37,306 nucleotides of DNA from an uncultured Bacteriovoracaceae bacterium. Lineage in GTDB: Bacteria; Bdellovibrionota; Bacteriovoracia; Bacteriovoracales; Bacteriovoracaceae. The position numbers and the translations under genes are program-made. Below the pieces are notes generated by a model, which saw only the letters and a list, made by a program, of their open reading frames with translations, searched no databases and had not been told where the DNA came from. Shown in pieces: positions 14,113-22,152 of the stretch; position 1 is the stretch's first letter; the number at the start of each line of letters is the position of its first letter. The stretch lies in the NCBI GenBank assembly GCA_950054155.1, contig CATLOT010000034.1, positions 1-37,306 on the forward strand, read 5' to 3'.

Positions 14113-14578
14113 GCCCAATATCATCGAGACGACCAAGGAGTACTTCATGCTGCTTGGGAAAAGTAAGACTATGGGACTTATAGAAACTCATTAAGGTAAC
14201 AAAATCTTGTTTAGAAGGAACACTTCGCCCACTTTCCCACTTTCTGAGAAAGAGTGAAGAGTTTCTTTTAAAGACCTGAGCCACCTCTTCTTCTGAGTAA
14301 CCAATCTTAATTCTGGCTTCTTGAAGGTAGAGAGGAAGGAGTTTTTGAGGGATTTCTTCATTGAGAAGAAGGTCTCTTTCAATGATTGATTTGATATCAA
14401 CTTTTAGAATTTTCGCCGCTTCGATGAGAAAATCAATTGAGATAGATTGTTTCCCATTTTCTATACGACTGATAGAAGCTTGATCACTCTTGAGAAGTTC
14501 ACCAAATTCAACTTGGCTAATCTTCATCGCCTTACGGACACGCTTTATGTAGCCACCAATCTCTTTTGAGTAGTTCAT
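14072..14578 (-). CDS. XRE-family regulator with two HTH-like domains
   Basis: The 168-aa protein begins with a clear XRE helix-turn-helix (GGYIKRVRKAMKISQVEFG, then SDQASISRIENGKQ, about 8-60). The C-terminal half repeats the pattern in weaker form (QEARIKIGYSEEEVAQVF, then SLFLRKWESGRSVPSKQDF). The start is ATG 14578 with GAGG 5 nt upstream; a GTG two codons earlier overlaps that site. It is convergent with the GNAT/diiron/PAS-like cassette with 41 nt of overlap, so it may control that cassette or be affected by antisense transcription. Confidence 0.85.
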   Translation of the reverse strand: MNYSKEIGGYIKRVRKAMKISQVEFGELLKSDQASISRIENGKQSISIDFLIEAAKILKVDIKSIIERDLLLNEEIPQKLLPLYLQEARIKIGYSEEEVAQVFKRNSSLFLRKWESGRSVPSKQDFVTLMSFYKSHSLTFPKQHEVLLGRLDDIGLTEEAVLLRARAV

Positions 14579-14602
14579 TTTCACCTCGTTAATTACCTCT
14601 TA

Positions 14603-14642
14603 TTAAAGATAATTTAACACTGCCTAAAATACAACAATTATA
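14603..14642 (-). promoter_or_regulatory. Promoter and operator candidate for the XRE gene
   Basis: On the minus strand TATAAT (14642-14637) lies about 60 nt upstream of the XRE start. Downstream of it is the inverted repeat TTAAA-5-TTTAA (14603-14617), a possible self-binding site for the XRE protein. No good -35 is seen. Confidence 0.35.
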
Positions 14643-14662
14643 GGATTAATGTATATTCACGC

Positions 14663-15298
14663 TTAGTCTTCAATAACGAGCTTGTTGGGTAACTCATTTA
14701 AAGTAGAGCGATCTGCTGGGTAATGTTCATTCAAAACAGCGCCCATTTCTTTAATTGCAGAACATATACCTTGAGAAGCTTGCCCTCTCTTAAGATGCTC
14801 TAGAAGATCTTTTAGAATGTGTTGCCACTTATCATTGGCATGAGGTCCAAGTTTTTGATGAAGTCCATTATCAACGTTGATCATCACCTTATGTTCAAGA
14901 ACGGAGATAAAGAGTTGAACGCCATTTCGATCTTTAGTCTCAACCACGCCATTTGTGAGGAATGACTCCATCGCTCGTTGGCGGGTTTCTTCTTCAATTT
15001 CTTCTCGTGTCGTAAAAAGCATTTTAAGAGGAGCGATATAACCAAGAAAGAAACCAATCAGCGCGCCGAGAATAAAGAGGTAGAGAAAGTAAACACTCTC
15101 CCCTTCAAAGCTCAATTGGTAGTAACTAAAAATGGCCACAAAAGCACCGAGAAGACTCAAACGAAAATGAGCTGCGGGATAGAAGTCAGACTGCTTCACA
15201 ATGACAGGAACAATTTCTCCCGTCGTCTTCTTCTCTGCTTCAAAGATTGCTTCTTTAATTTGGGCAAGTTCATCCGAACTCAATTTACCAATCGCCAC
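14663..15298 (-). CDS. TPM-domain membrane protein
   Basis: A 211-aa protein. The N-terminal region (LSSDELAQIKEAIFEAEKKTTGEIVPVIVKQSD) and the later EHKVMINVDNGLHQKLGPHANDKWQHIL match TPM_phosphatase domains that carry two inserted membrane helices (about 70-110, LLGAFVAIFSYYQL and FLYLFILGALIGFFLGYI). The domain is thus split around a membrane hairpin. The start is GTG 15298, because GGAGGAGG lies 5 nt upstream inside the Gly-rich tail codons of the preceding TPM gene; overlap is 14 nt. Third gene of a LemA-TPM-TPM operon. Confidence 0.8.
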   Translation of the reverse strand: MAIGKLSSDELAQIKEAIFEAEKKTTGEIVPVIVKQSDFYPAAHFRLSLLGAFVAIFSYYQLSFEGESVYFLYLFILGALIGFFLGYIAPLKMLFTTREEIEEETRQRAMESFLTNGVVETKDRNGVQLFISVLEHKVMINVDNGLHQKLGPHANDKWQHILKDLLEHLKRGQASQGICSAIKEMGAVLNEHYPADRSTLNELPNKLVIED

Positions 15299-16004
15299 TT
15301 GCACCTCCTCCAGAGAAGCCACCGCCTCCTCCGCCGAATCCTCCGCCTCCAAAGCCGCCACCGCCGCCGCGACCACCACGGCCGCCGCTTAGGAGCATGA
15401 AAAGAAGTAAGGGATTTTTACGGAAGAGAAAAATAATAATGAGAAAGAAGATCAGCGAAAACCAGCTTGAACCTTTCTTTTTCACTCTCTTAACGGGAGC
15501 TTTCATCCCATCAATTTTACTAACATCAATTTTGAGTTGTTTGAGGGTCATCGCCAGGCCTATTTTAAGACCGTCACCGAAGCGACCCTTTTTAAAATAG
15601 GGAGTCATCTGATCGATCACTCTCTTGCTCATGACATCGGTCATATCCCCTTCAAGACCTTGACCAACTTCAATGCGAACTTTGCGCTCTTTCTTTGCAA
15701 TTAAAAAGAGAAGTCCGCGGTCCTCTTTCTTTGTTCCTAGCTTCCACTGATCGACGACTTTGATGGAATAGCCTTCAAGAGATTCATCTTCAAGACTTGG
15801 CACCGTCAGGATCGCAATCTGTGCGAGCTTTTGGTGGTGAAGCTTGTAGAGAACGCTATTTAAAGTGTAGAGGCTATTTTGATCGACGATATGAGCGAGG
15901 TCAGTGACCGGCTGCCTAAGCGGGGGAACTTCAAGGGCCTTTGCTCCACTACAGAAGAAGCAAAGGCTTAGCACTAATGTCAGTATTGTTCTTTGAAAAA
16001 ACAT
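15285..16004 (-). CDS. TPM-domain protein with Gly-rich tail (YgcG family)
   Basis: A 239-aa protein with a signal peptide (about 1-24, ...SLCFFCSGAKA), a periplasmic TPM domain at about 30-160 (VTDLAHIVDQNSLYTLNSVL, DRGLLFLIAKKERKVRIEVGQGLEG), one membrane helix (about 182-205, SLIFFLIIIFLF...) and a low-complexity Gly/Phe/Ser tail ending GASGDW. The family often accompanies LemA, as here (gap of 1 nt after lemA). The role is unsettled; TPM proteins have been linked to photosystem repair in plants, and to membrane stress or phosphatase activity elsewhere. The tail codons contain the next gene's ribosome binding site. Confidence 0.9.
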   Translation of the reverse strand: MFFQRTILTLVLSLCFFCSGAKALEVPPLRQPVTDLAHIVDQNSLYTLNSVLYKLHHQKLAQIAILTVPSLEDESLEGYSIKVVDQWKLGTKKEDRGLLFLIAKKERKVRIEVGQGLEGDMTDVMSKRVIDQMTPYFKKGRFGDGLKIGLAMTLKQLKIDVSKIDGMKAPVKRVKKKGSSWFSLIFFLIIIFLFRKNPLLLFMLLSGGRGGRGGGGGFGGGGFGGGGGGFSGGGASGDW

Positions 16005-16005
16005 T

Positions 16006-16590
16006 CTAGAGATTTACCTCAGGAGCATCTTCTAGTTTTTCAATATTCTTTACTTCAAACTGAGGCATCTTTTCGTGATGATACATAATGGAGTTGGTCC
16101 ATGATGTGGGTGGAACAGTCACAAGATTGTTGAAGACTTTAATAGAATCAATATAACGATCACGAGCAACGGTGATACGGTTTTCCGTTCCTTCAAGTTG
16201 TGACTGAAGGTCACGAAAGTTTTGATTCGCTTTAAGGTTAGGATATTTCTCAACAACTACCATCAGACGAGAAAGAGCGGAAGTGAGCTGGCCCTGAGCT
16301 TCAGAAAACTTTTTGATACTTTGAGCATCGAGTTTTGTAGGGTCAACATTCACACTCGTTGCTTTTGCTCTCGCTTCCACAACGGCCGTAAGAGTTTCTT
16401 TCTCATGCTCGGCATAACCTTTAACAACTTTTACAAGATTAGGAATCAGATCAGCTCTTCTCTTGTACTGACTTTGAACTTTAGCAAACTGAGCTTCCAC
16501 TTCATTCTTAGCTTTAGGAATTGATTGCCATCCACAGCTAGTGAGAGTGATAGCGGAAATAAGCAAAATAATGAATTGATGAATTTTCAA
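16006..16590 (-). CDS. lemA: LemA-family protein
   Basis: A 194-aa protein with an N-terminal lipoprotein-like signal (ISAITLTSC, Cys 19) and the family core VQSQYKRRADLIPNLVKVVKGYAEHEKETL, then ENRITVARDRYIDSIKVFNNLVTVPP. LemA proteins form helical bundles in the envelope and regularly pair with TPM-domain proteins. It is the first gene of the operon, with GGAGG close upstream of the ATG. It is divergent from the peptidase gene at 16685. Confidence 0.92.
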   Translation of the reverse strand: MKIHQFIILLISAITLTSCGWQSIPKAKNEVEAQFAKVQSQYKRRADLIPNLVKVVKGYAEHEKETLTAVVEARAKATSVNVDPTKLDAQSIKKFSEAQGQLTSALSRLMVVVEKYPNLKANQNFRDLQSQLEGTENRITVARDRYIDSIKVFNNLVTVPPTSWTNSIMYHHEKMPQFEVKNIEKLEDAPEVNL

Positions 16591-16684
16591 GAAGCCTCCT
16601 TACTTGGCGAAATCTGGTAGAAATTACTCTAAAAACCGAGTGTAACACCCTAAAATTTCTCACACAATAACCGATAAGATTACA

Positions 16685-17917
16685 ATGATATTAAGGTGGG
16701 TTTTCCTTATTTTTACATTTTTGTGGGCGAATGTCGCGTTTTGTTACGAGATTTCAAATGGTTATATAGTTTTTGACCATAAATCCGAGGCCGCAAAAGA
16801 AGCTATGCCACACCGCTATTGGGGTTATATCCCTTTTGCAAGAGCGAAGAAAAGATATAGACAGGCTGAAGAGCTTATCGCTCCCATCTTTGAGGCCCTT
16901 TGTAAGCGCTACGACAATTGCGACACCATTCCCTCTTTGGAAGTTGTTCTGAGCTATCACAATGACAGTCACACCCTTGGTCTGGAACACGAGGACAAGC
17001 AATACCAAACCAATGCCCTCGTTCTTTCCATGGAACTTCTTAAAGAGCCCGAGCAATTTGAATTCGTCGTGGCCCATGAACTCATTCACTACTTTGAAAA
17101 GCATGGTGAGGTCACCACTCTTAGCGATGAGATCCACTCCATTAGACGTCAGGTCGGAAATGATTGTCTTGACTATGACGAACCCCTTGAAGTCGTGGGT
17201 GGCAATCTGCTCGACCTTGTTAACTTGATGGAGGAGCTTGGCGAGAAACCGCAAATTATCTCAGCTTCAGTTGGACTTGCCTTTGATGGCGAATTGAATG
17301 AGCTTCTTGAGCGTATGCTCTTTAAAAGTCTTTCTCTTGAAAAAAGTTGTGTCGAAGCAAAGATTATTCTCCCTAAACTCAAGGCTCACTATGGGAGAGG
17401 CTCTTACCTCACAAGTATGCATAGCGATTATAGAAAGTTTAAAGAAGAGGTTATTCCCTGCTTTGAGGCCTATGATGGCAATCTTTTAAAAGATACAATT
17501 GAAGAGAAGGGTCTCTTCACTGAGCTTCCAAAGGATGTACGCACCAAATTAGCGGCGATCATTGATGATGAAAGCCTGGGCACTGAACTTGAGAGGCTCC
17601 AACTTCTGCGCAATAGTCGCTACGCTGAGTTTACACGGCTTAGTCGAGAACTTAGCGCTCCTCAGCTGCGCTTTCAAACTAATGAAGATGTTGCTGATGT
17701 CATGGCCGTGAACCTTCTCCTTGATATGGGAAAGAAAAATGTGGCCTCGCGTCTAGAATATTTGCTCGCAGGTTTACCCACTGTAAAACAAATTCGCTGT
17801 AAGGATGATTTGGAAAAAAATAGAGAACCTGATTATGGCCCACTGAACAAGAAGCACCATGACGAATGTTGGCGAATTTGGCGGGCGCAAAAGATTGAGC
17901 AACGCCGTCAAGAATAA
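16685..17917 (+). CDS. Secreted zinc-metallopeptidase-like protein
   Basis: A 410-aa protein with a signal peptide (ILRWVFLIFTFLWANVAFC) and the zinc motif HELIH (H131-E132-H135 in FVVAHELIHYFEKHGE). A later segment, NEDVADVMAVNLLL (about 335-348), resembles the E..AD third-ligand helix of M48 peptidases, although the 200-residue separation is large. Six or more Cys in the mature part suggest disulfides (for example CKRYDNCD). It is probably periplasmic or released. No ribosome binding site is seen before the ATG. It stands alone, upstream of the Pal cluster and divergent from lemA. Confidence 0.65.
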   Translation: MILRWVFLIFTFLWANVAFCYEISNGYIVFDHKSEAAKEAMPHRYWGYIPFARAKKRYRQAEELIAPIFEALCKRYDNCDTIPSLEVVLSYHNDSHTLGLEHEDKQYQTNALVLSMELLKEPEQFEFVVAHELIHYFEKHGEVTTLSDEIHSIRRQVGNDCLDYDEPLEVVGGNLLDLVNLMEELGEKPQIISASVGLAFDGELNELLERMLFKSLSLEKSCVEAKIILPKLKAHYGRGSYLTSMHSDYRKFKEEVIPCFEAYDGNLLKDTIEEKGLFTELPKDVRTKLAAIIDDESLGTELERLQLLRNSRYAEFTRLSRELSAPQLRFQTNEDVADVMAVNLLLDMGKKNVASRLEYLLAGLPTVKQIRCKDDLEKNREPDYGPLNKKHHDECWRIWRAQKIEQRRQE

Positions 17918-17934
17918 GTCCTACATTTCCCTTC

Positions 17935-17963
17935 TTTTATTGCCGGAGTTTTTTCATTATAAT
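17935..17963 (+). promoter_or_regulatory. Promoter candidate for the Pal cluster
   Basis: TATAAT at 17958-17963 with TTTTAT (weak -35) at 17935-17940, 17-nt spacer. The Pal start is 40 nt downstream with a strong AAAGGAG ribosome binding site. Confidence 0.5.
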
Positions 17964-18003
17964 GAATTTGAAATCAATAACATAGATTACTAAAGGAGAA
18001 GCC

Positions 18004-18528
18004 ATGCGCTCACTTAAACCAATGACGATCGTTATCACAATGTTACTTGCTCTAGGACTTGCTAGTTGTGGATCAAGCTCTAAGAAAAACAACACAGCTC
18101 CTGGAATGGGTGACTCTACGACTGAAGATCGTGACATGGGTAACGATGGCATGAATCTTGAGCTTAACGGTGACTCTGACTCTGGTAAGGCCGGTGCTCT
18201 TCAAACTGTTTACTTTGGATTTAACAGCGCCAACCTTAACTCAAGCACAAGAGCAGCTCTTCAAAACAATGCTGACTTCCTTAAAGACAATGGTGATGTT
18301 CAAGTTCAAATTGAAGGTCACGCTGATGAAAGAGGTGGCGTTCAGTACAACCTTGCCCTTGGTGAGAAAAGAGCAAAAGCTGTTAAAGAATACCTTGTTT
18401 CAATGGGTGTTTCTTCAAGCCGAATTACAACAATCTCTTTTGGTAAAGAGCGTCCCATCGCTTTTGGCCACGACGAATCAGCATGGTCTAAAAACAGACG
18501 TGCTAACTTTGTTGTAACTGCGAAGTAA
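18004..18528 (+). CDS. pal: Peptidoglycan-associated lipoprotein Pal
   Basis: Pal anchors the outer membrane to peptidoglycan and works with the Tol system in envelope constriction. The 174-aa protein has a lipoprotein signal (MLLALGLASC, Cys 23), an acidic Asn/Asp/Gly linker, and an OmpA C-terminal domain from about 65: VYFGFNSANLNSSTRAAL, IEGHADERGGVQYNLALGEKRA and WSKNRRANFVV, including the Asp and Arg that bind diaminopimelate. It begins a cluster with a DUF4398 lipoprotein and a CpoB-like gene. No tolQRAB genes are in the window. Confidence 0.93.
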   Translation: MRSLKPMTIVITMLLALGLASCGSSSKKNNTAPGMGDSTTEDRDMGNDGMNLELNGDSDSGKAGALQTVYFGFNSANLNSSTRAALQNNADFLKDNGDVQVQIEGHADERGGVQYNLALGEKRAKAVKEYLVSMGVSSSRITTISFGKERPIAFGHDESAWSKNRRANFVVTAK

Positions 18529-18542
18529 ATCAATTGGCACTA

Positions 18543-18845
18543 ATGGCGAAGCGAATACTTATCTCAACTGCCTTAGTGCTACTCACGGCGTGTGGACTTG
18601 CTACCACACGCCCTAAAATGGAAATGCGCATGGCCCAGGCCGCTTTTCTTGCGGCGAAGGAAGCAGAAGCACAAACTCTGACTCCGGGCCTCTACAGAAA
18701 AGCTGAGTACTACTACCTCAAAGCTAAATCCTCTTATAAAAGAAAATATTTCAACAAGGCTAAGCAATACGCTATCCTTTCTAAGAAGTTCGCAGAACGT
18801 GCTGAAGAACTCTCCATTAATAAGAAAGCACTAGAAAACCTCTAA
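18543..18845 (+). CDS. DUF4398 lipoprotein
   Basis: A 100-aa lipoprotein (signal AKRILISTALVLLTAC) followed by a helical repeat: MAQAAFLAAKEAEA, YRKAEYYYLKAKSSYKRKYFNKAKQYAILSKKFAERAEE. This is the DUF4398 pattern often found beside Pal/OmpA genes. ATG 18543 fits the signal; an in-frame TTG at 18534 is the alternative. It follows pal by 14 nt and precedes the CpoB-like gene by 10 nt. A scaffold role in the envelope is likely but unproven. Confidence 0.8.
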   Translation: MAKRILISTALVLLTACGLATTRPKMEMRMAQAAFLAAKEAEAQTLTPGLYRKAEYYYLKAKSSYKRKYFNKAKQYAILSKKFAERAEELSINKKALENL

Positions 18846-18855
18846 AGGTGTCATT

Positions 18856-19626
18856 ATGAAAAACACTCTGTCCTTAAGTCTTTTGGTAAGCCTACTCTTC
18901 TTTGCGAGTTGTAAAACACGTGAAGACATCCGCCGTGAACAAATGGTTGAGACTATGAATTCACAACTTCAAGATGGTCAAAAGCTCAATGCTGACTTCA
19001 CTGTACGCTTACAGACTCTTGAAGAGAGACTCAGTAATGTCTCTGGTCGTATTGAAGAAGGGCAGCACGAAACCCAAAAAACATTAGACAGCCGACTGAC
19101 CGAAATTGAAGGCAAGATGGCGGTCATTGAAGAGAATCAGAAGAATCAAGACACTCTTCTTAATGAACTTAAAGCTAAGACAGAGGCACAAGACCAATAC
19201 ATTCAAGAAGTCCTTGGTACCCTCAAGAAAATTTCAGGTGGAGGGAAAGCCAAGAAGAAGCTTAGTCCCTACCGTGATGCCATGAATGACTATGGTAAAG
19301 GCCGCTACAAGTCGGCTAAGACAAAGCTTCTTACTCTTCTTAATGGCAACAAAGTAAAGGGCGGACAAAAAGCTCGTGTTATACACAACCTTGGCATGAT
19401 TGCTTATATGGACAAAGAAAACGATAAAGCACTGGCGTATTTTTCCAGACTCTTTAGCGAGTTTCCTAAAACAGGTTATAATAAGAACGGTCTTTTGTTC
19501 TTAGCAAAGACCTTTAAACGTTTAAATAAAAAGGAAGAAGCTAAGCAAACTCTTCAAGAGTTGATTAGCCGCTTTCCCAAGGCCAAGCAGGTAAGCTCAG
19601 CAAAGAAGATGCTCACTTCCCTCTAG
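18856..19626 (+). CDS. CpoB/YbgF-like lipoprotein (coiled coil plus TPR)
   Basis: A 256-aa protein with a lipoprotein signal (LLVSLLFFASC, Cys 19), a long coiled coil (about 25-130, with ERLSNVSGRIEEGQHETQKT and IEGKMAVIEENQKNQD) and a C-terminal TPR domain (about 140-255; YGKGRYKSAKTKLLTLLNG, DKALAYFSRLFSEFP, EEAKQTLQELISRFPKAKQ). This matches CpoB/YbgF, the periplasmic partner of Tol-Pal that coordinates envelope constriction with peptidoglycan synthesis, except that here it is lipid-anchored. AAAGGTG precedes the ATG. Confidence 0.85.
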   Translation: MKNTLSLSLLVSLLFFASCKTREDIRREQMVETMNSQLQDGQKLNADFTVRLQTLEERLSNVSGRIEEGQHETQKTLDSRLTEIEGKMAVIEENQKNQDTLLNELKAKTEAQDQYIQEVLGTLKKISGGGKAKKKLSPYRDAMNDYGKGRYKSAKTKLLTLLNGNKVKGGQKARVIHNLGMIAYMDKENDKALAYFSRLFSEFPKTGYNKNGLLFLAKTFKRLNKKEEAKQTLQELISRFPKAKQVSSAKKMLTSL

Positions 19627-19649
19627 GCCTTTAAGGGCACGAGGGAATT

Positions 19650-21320
19650 ATGACCAAATCTTTTATTCATTCTGCAATGATTGCAGGAACCTTTCTTCTT
19701 TCAAGCTGCTCTTACTTTATTGATAACTTTGTTGAAGACTCTCCCCAAGTCGTCTCCCTCGAGGGAAAAGACTTGAGTATTGTTTTCTCTCACAACGTAA
19801 ACGGAGAAACCCATCCTTGTGGATGCCGCCACTTCCCTCTTGGTGGAATTCCTCAGGTGGCTGGGGCTATCTCTAAAATTGAAAAGACCAATACAGTTGT
19901 TTACGTCGATACCGGTGACACTCTCTTTAACTCAACGAAGATTCCAGAAAATCTTGATAAGAGTAAATCTTATAATGCGAAAGAACTTCTCAAAGGTTTA
20001 AGTCGCGCGGGTCTACGCTACTGGGTTCCTGGGGATCAGGACTTTGCCAAGGGTCCTGAGTTTCTCAATGAAGCCGCCAAAGAAGCAAAGGTCTCTATTC
20101 TTCTTTCAAACCTCAAAGAACCGGCAAAAGGACAGAAGAGTACCATTGAGCATATTGATCATGTCATTTTTAATAATGGTCCCCATAAGATTTTTATGGT
20201 GGGGCTTTTAAGTCCTCAAGTCCTCGCTAACAAATATAAATCCATTGTGAAGCACCCCCAAGATGCCATGAAAGATATTATTAAAATGCTAGAGGGCAAG
20301 GGCTACGACAAGAACTCTAAATTTCATCGCTTTGTTGTCCTCAGCCACAGCGGCATTGGTCCCGATGAAAGTCTTGCTAAGTCCTATCCAAAAATCGATT
20401 GGATTGTAGGCGCTCACACTATGAATTTCTTTCGCTTTCCTCAAGAAGAAGGGAATACAAAAATCGTTCAAACCCTCTCTCGTAACCACTACCTTGGTCA
20501 TATCACTTTTACTTTTAAGAGTGATAAGACGAAGGACTCCTATGAGATCATTGAGATTCGTGATGAACTTAAGGACGAACTAAAGCCCAATCCTCACCTC
20601 GCGTGGATCGATGCCCACAAAGAGAAGCTCTCTAAAATTCAAGAAGAAGAGCAAGCCGAGATGCTCACCAAGAAATTAGGTGTTATTCGCTACTCTACTT
20701 CTAATAGCTGTGTCGATTGTCATCAACCCCAAACTGATTTTTGGCAAGGCACTTCCCATTCAATCGCCTATCAAACCCTCAGAAAGGCAGGCGAAGAAAA
20801 TAACCTAAGCTGTGTTAAGTGCCATAGTCTCGGTCTCAATGAGCCTCGTGGCTTTAAGCGTGTTCAGGACCTTCTCGAGTTTGATAAAGCACGCTCTTTT
20901 GACCCGGACATTACTGATCCAGATGACATCCGAAAGAATTATTGGACGGAGCTTGATAAGGCCTTTAATGCCGTTGTCGATAAAGAAAAGAGTGTTAGGC
21001 AACTGAAGCCCAAGAAACGCCGCGAGCTCGCGCAAATTTGGTCAAAGCATGATCGTAAGCAACAGGTGAATCGTAACTTTGCCAATGTTCAATGCCTCAA
21101 TTGCCATGATCAGCATTTTAATCACCCCTTTGATGATCATGATCCTAAGCCCTCACGTGCTCAAACTGTCGCTAAGATGAAAGACAAATGTCTGACTTGC
21201 CACGATCCCGATCAAAGCCCTGAGTGGTATCATAAGCAAGACAATGGCCTTCCTGGTGCCGTCAACCAAGACGTCTTGAGCGAGAACTTTAAGAAGATGA
21301 GCTGTCCCGCTCACGAATAA
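19650..21320 (+). CDS. Metallophosphatase-like / tetrahaem cytochrome c fusion lipoprotein
   Basis: A 556-aa protein. A lipobox-like LLSSC (Cys 20) is followed by a calcineurin-like/5'-nucleotidase-type domain (about 45-340). This has FSHNVNGETHPCGCRH, VYVDTGDTLF, VPGDQDFAKG (where GNHE is expected), VVLSHSG and VGAHT. Then comes a cytochrome domain with four CxxCH sites (CVDCH, CVKCH, CLNCH, CLTCH) and a final SCPAHE. It therefore appears lipid-anchored on the periplasmic side. The changed GNHE and GGH motifs suggest altered metal binding. Related UshA-like/multihaem fusions are known in Deltaproteobacteria, but the substrate is unclear. It follows the CpoB-like gene by 23 nt. Confidence 0.85.
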   Translation: MTKSFIHSAMIAGTFLLSSCSYFIDNFVEDSPQVVSLEGKDLSIVFSHNVNGETHPCGCRHFPLGGIPQVAGAISKIEKTNTVVYVDTGDTLFNSTKIPENLDKSKSYNAKELLKGLSRAGLRYWVPGDQDFAKGPEFLNEAAKEAKVSILLSNLKEPAKGQKSTIEHIDHVIFNNGPHKIFMVGLLSPQVLANKYKSIVKHPQDAMKDIIKMLEGKGYDKNSKFHRFVVLSHSGIGPDESLAKSYPKIDWIVGAHTMNFFRFPQEEGNTKIVQTLSRNHYLGHITFTFKSDKTKDSYEIIEIRDELKDELKPNPHLAWIDAHKEKLSKIQEEEQAEMLTKKLGVIRYSTSNSCVDCHQPQTDFWQGTSHSIAYQTLRKAGEENNLSCVKCHSLGLNEPRGFKRVQDLLEFDKARSFDPDITDPDDIRKNYWTELDKAFNAVVDKEKSVRQLKPKKRRELAQIWSKHDRKQQVNRNFANVQCLNCHDQHFNHPFDDHDPKPSRAQTVAKMKDKCLTCHDPDQSPEWYHKQDNGLPGAVNQDVLSENFKKMSCPAHE

Positions 21321-21321
21321 G

Positions 21322-22152
21322 TTAGTCTTTAAGAAGGCGCTGTAAGAGCTTCTTTTGAATGTCACTATCGGGCTTTCCAAGAAGCTCGATATGCCCCCCT
21401 TCTTCGCTAATCCAAAAGTCCTTTGGCCCGCCCCAATTCGAATAAACCTCTTCGCCAAAGGCAAAGGGAATAACGGTGTCTTTCTTACTGTGAAGGATGA
21501 CCGCGGGATAGGGATAATCTTTTATAAGTTCTTTGGGTGAGTATTCGTCGCTCACTAAGAGAGGCGCGAGAAAACTTACGGGATAGAGAAACCACACCGT
21601 TTGCAGGCGATCCTTTGCGATTTCTTCGTAACTTAGAAAAGTGGAATCAAGCACGACAAGGCTAATTTCTTTGGCCTTCTTATCGTCTTTAAGAGCGCGC
21701 ATGAGAATATTCCCCCCAAGGCTTTGGCCAATGAGGACAAGTTTCTCATAGTCATGATCTTCTTTCATCTTGTGCACGTGATTGAGAATAGCAACACTAT
21801 CTTGATGAACGCCTTCTAAGGAAGGTTCACCTTGGCTCAGGCCATAGCCGCGATAGTCCCACACCAAAACATCAAAGCCCTTCTTCGCAAGCCAAACCAC
21901 ACTGAGGTAATGACTCGAAATATTTTGAGCATTGCCATGAAAGAGAACCACTAGGCCCTTCGTTTTTTTGATCGTATCTTGATTGGGAAAGAACCAAGAA
22001 TGAAGTCTTGTGCCATCAAGGCTTTCAATGATTCGATTCTCATAGTCGAGTTTAAACTTCTCTGGGGGTGCGTAGAGATAATATGTAGGCTGGTAAAAGA
22101 GATTGGTGCACGAGCTTAAAAGAAGGAAGGATAAAAAGGTCAGAAATTTCAA
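21322..22152 (-). CDS. Alpha/beta-hydrolase lipoprotein
   Basis: A 276-aa protein with a lipoprotein signal (KFLTFLSFLLLSSC) and an alpha/beta-hydrolase core: oxyanion loop VVLFHGNAQN, nucleophile GQSLGGN, acid in LHSKKDTVIPF, and His in EEGGHIELL. It resembles the YfhR/Bem46-type serine hydrolases; an ester or lipid substrate is likely, but not predicted further. I choose TTG at 22152, which overlaps the previous TGA stop (TTGA) and has GGGGAG 7 nt upstream. A GTG at 22167 would put five extra residues before the signal. Convergent with the cytochrome-fusion gene, separated by 1 nt. Confidence 0.85.
   Translation of the reverse strand: MKFLTFLSFLLLSSCTNLFYQPTYYLYAPPEKFKLDYENRIIESLDGTRLHSWFFPNQDTIKKTKGLVVLFHGNAQNISSHYLSVVWLAKKGFDVLVWDYRGYGLSQGEPSLEGVHQDSVAILNHVHKMKEDHDYEKLVLIGQSLGGNILMRALKDDKKAKEISLVVLDSTFLSYEEIAKDRLQTVWFLYPVSFLAPLLVSDEYSPKELIKDYPYPAVILHSKKDTVIPFAFGEEVYSNWGGPKDFWISEEGGHIELLGKPDSDIQKKLLQRLLKD

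Noticed and set aside
15303-15385. GC-rich simple repeat that looks like a repeat array
   Set aside because: It is the Gly-rich tail coding region of the TPM protein, not a CRISPR or mobile repeat.
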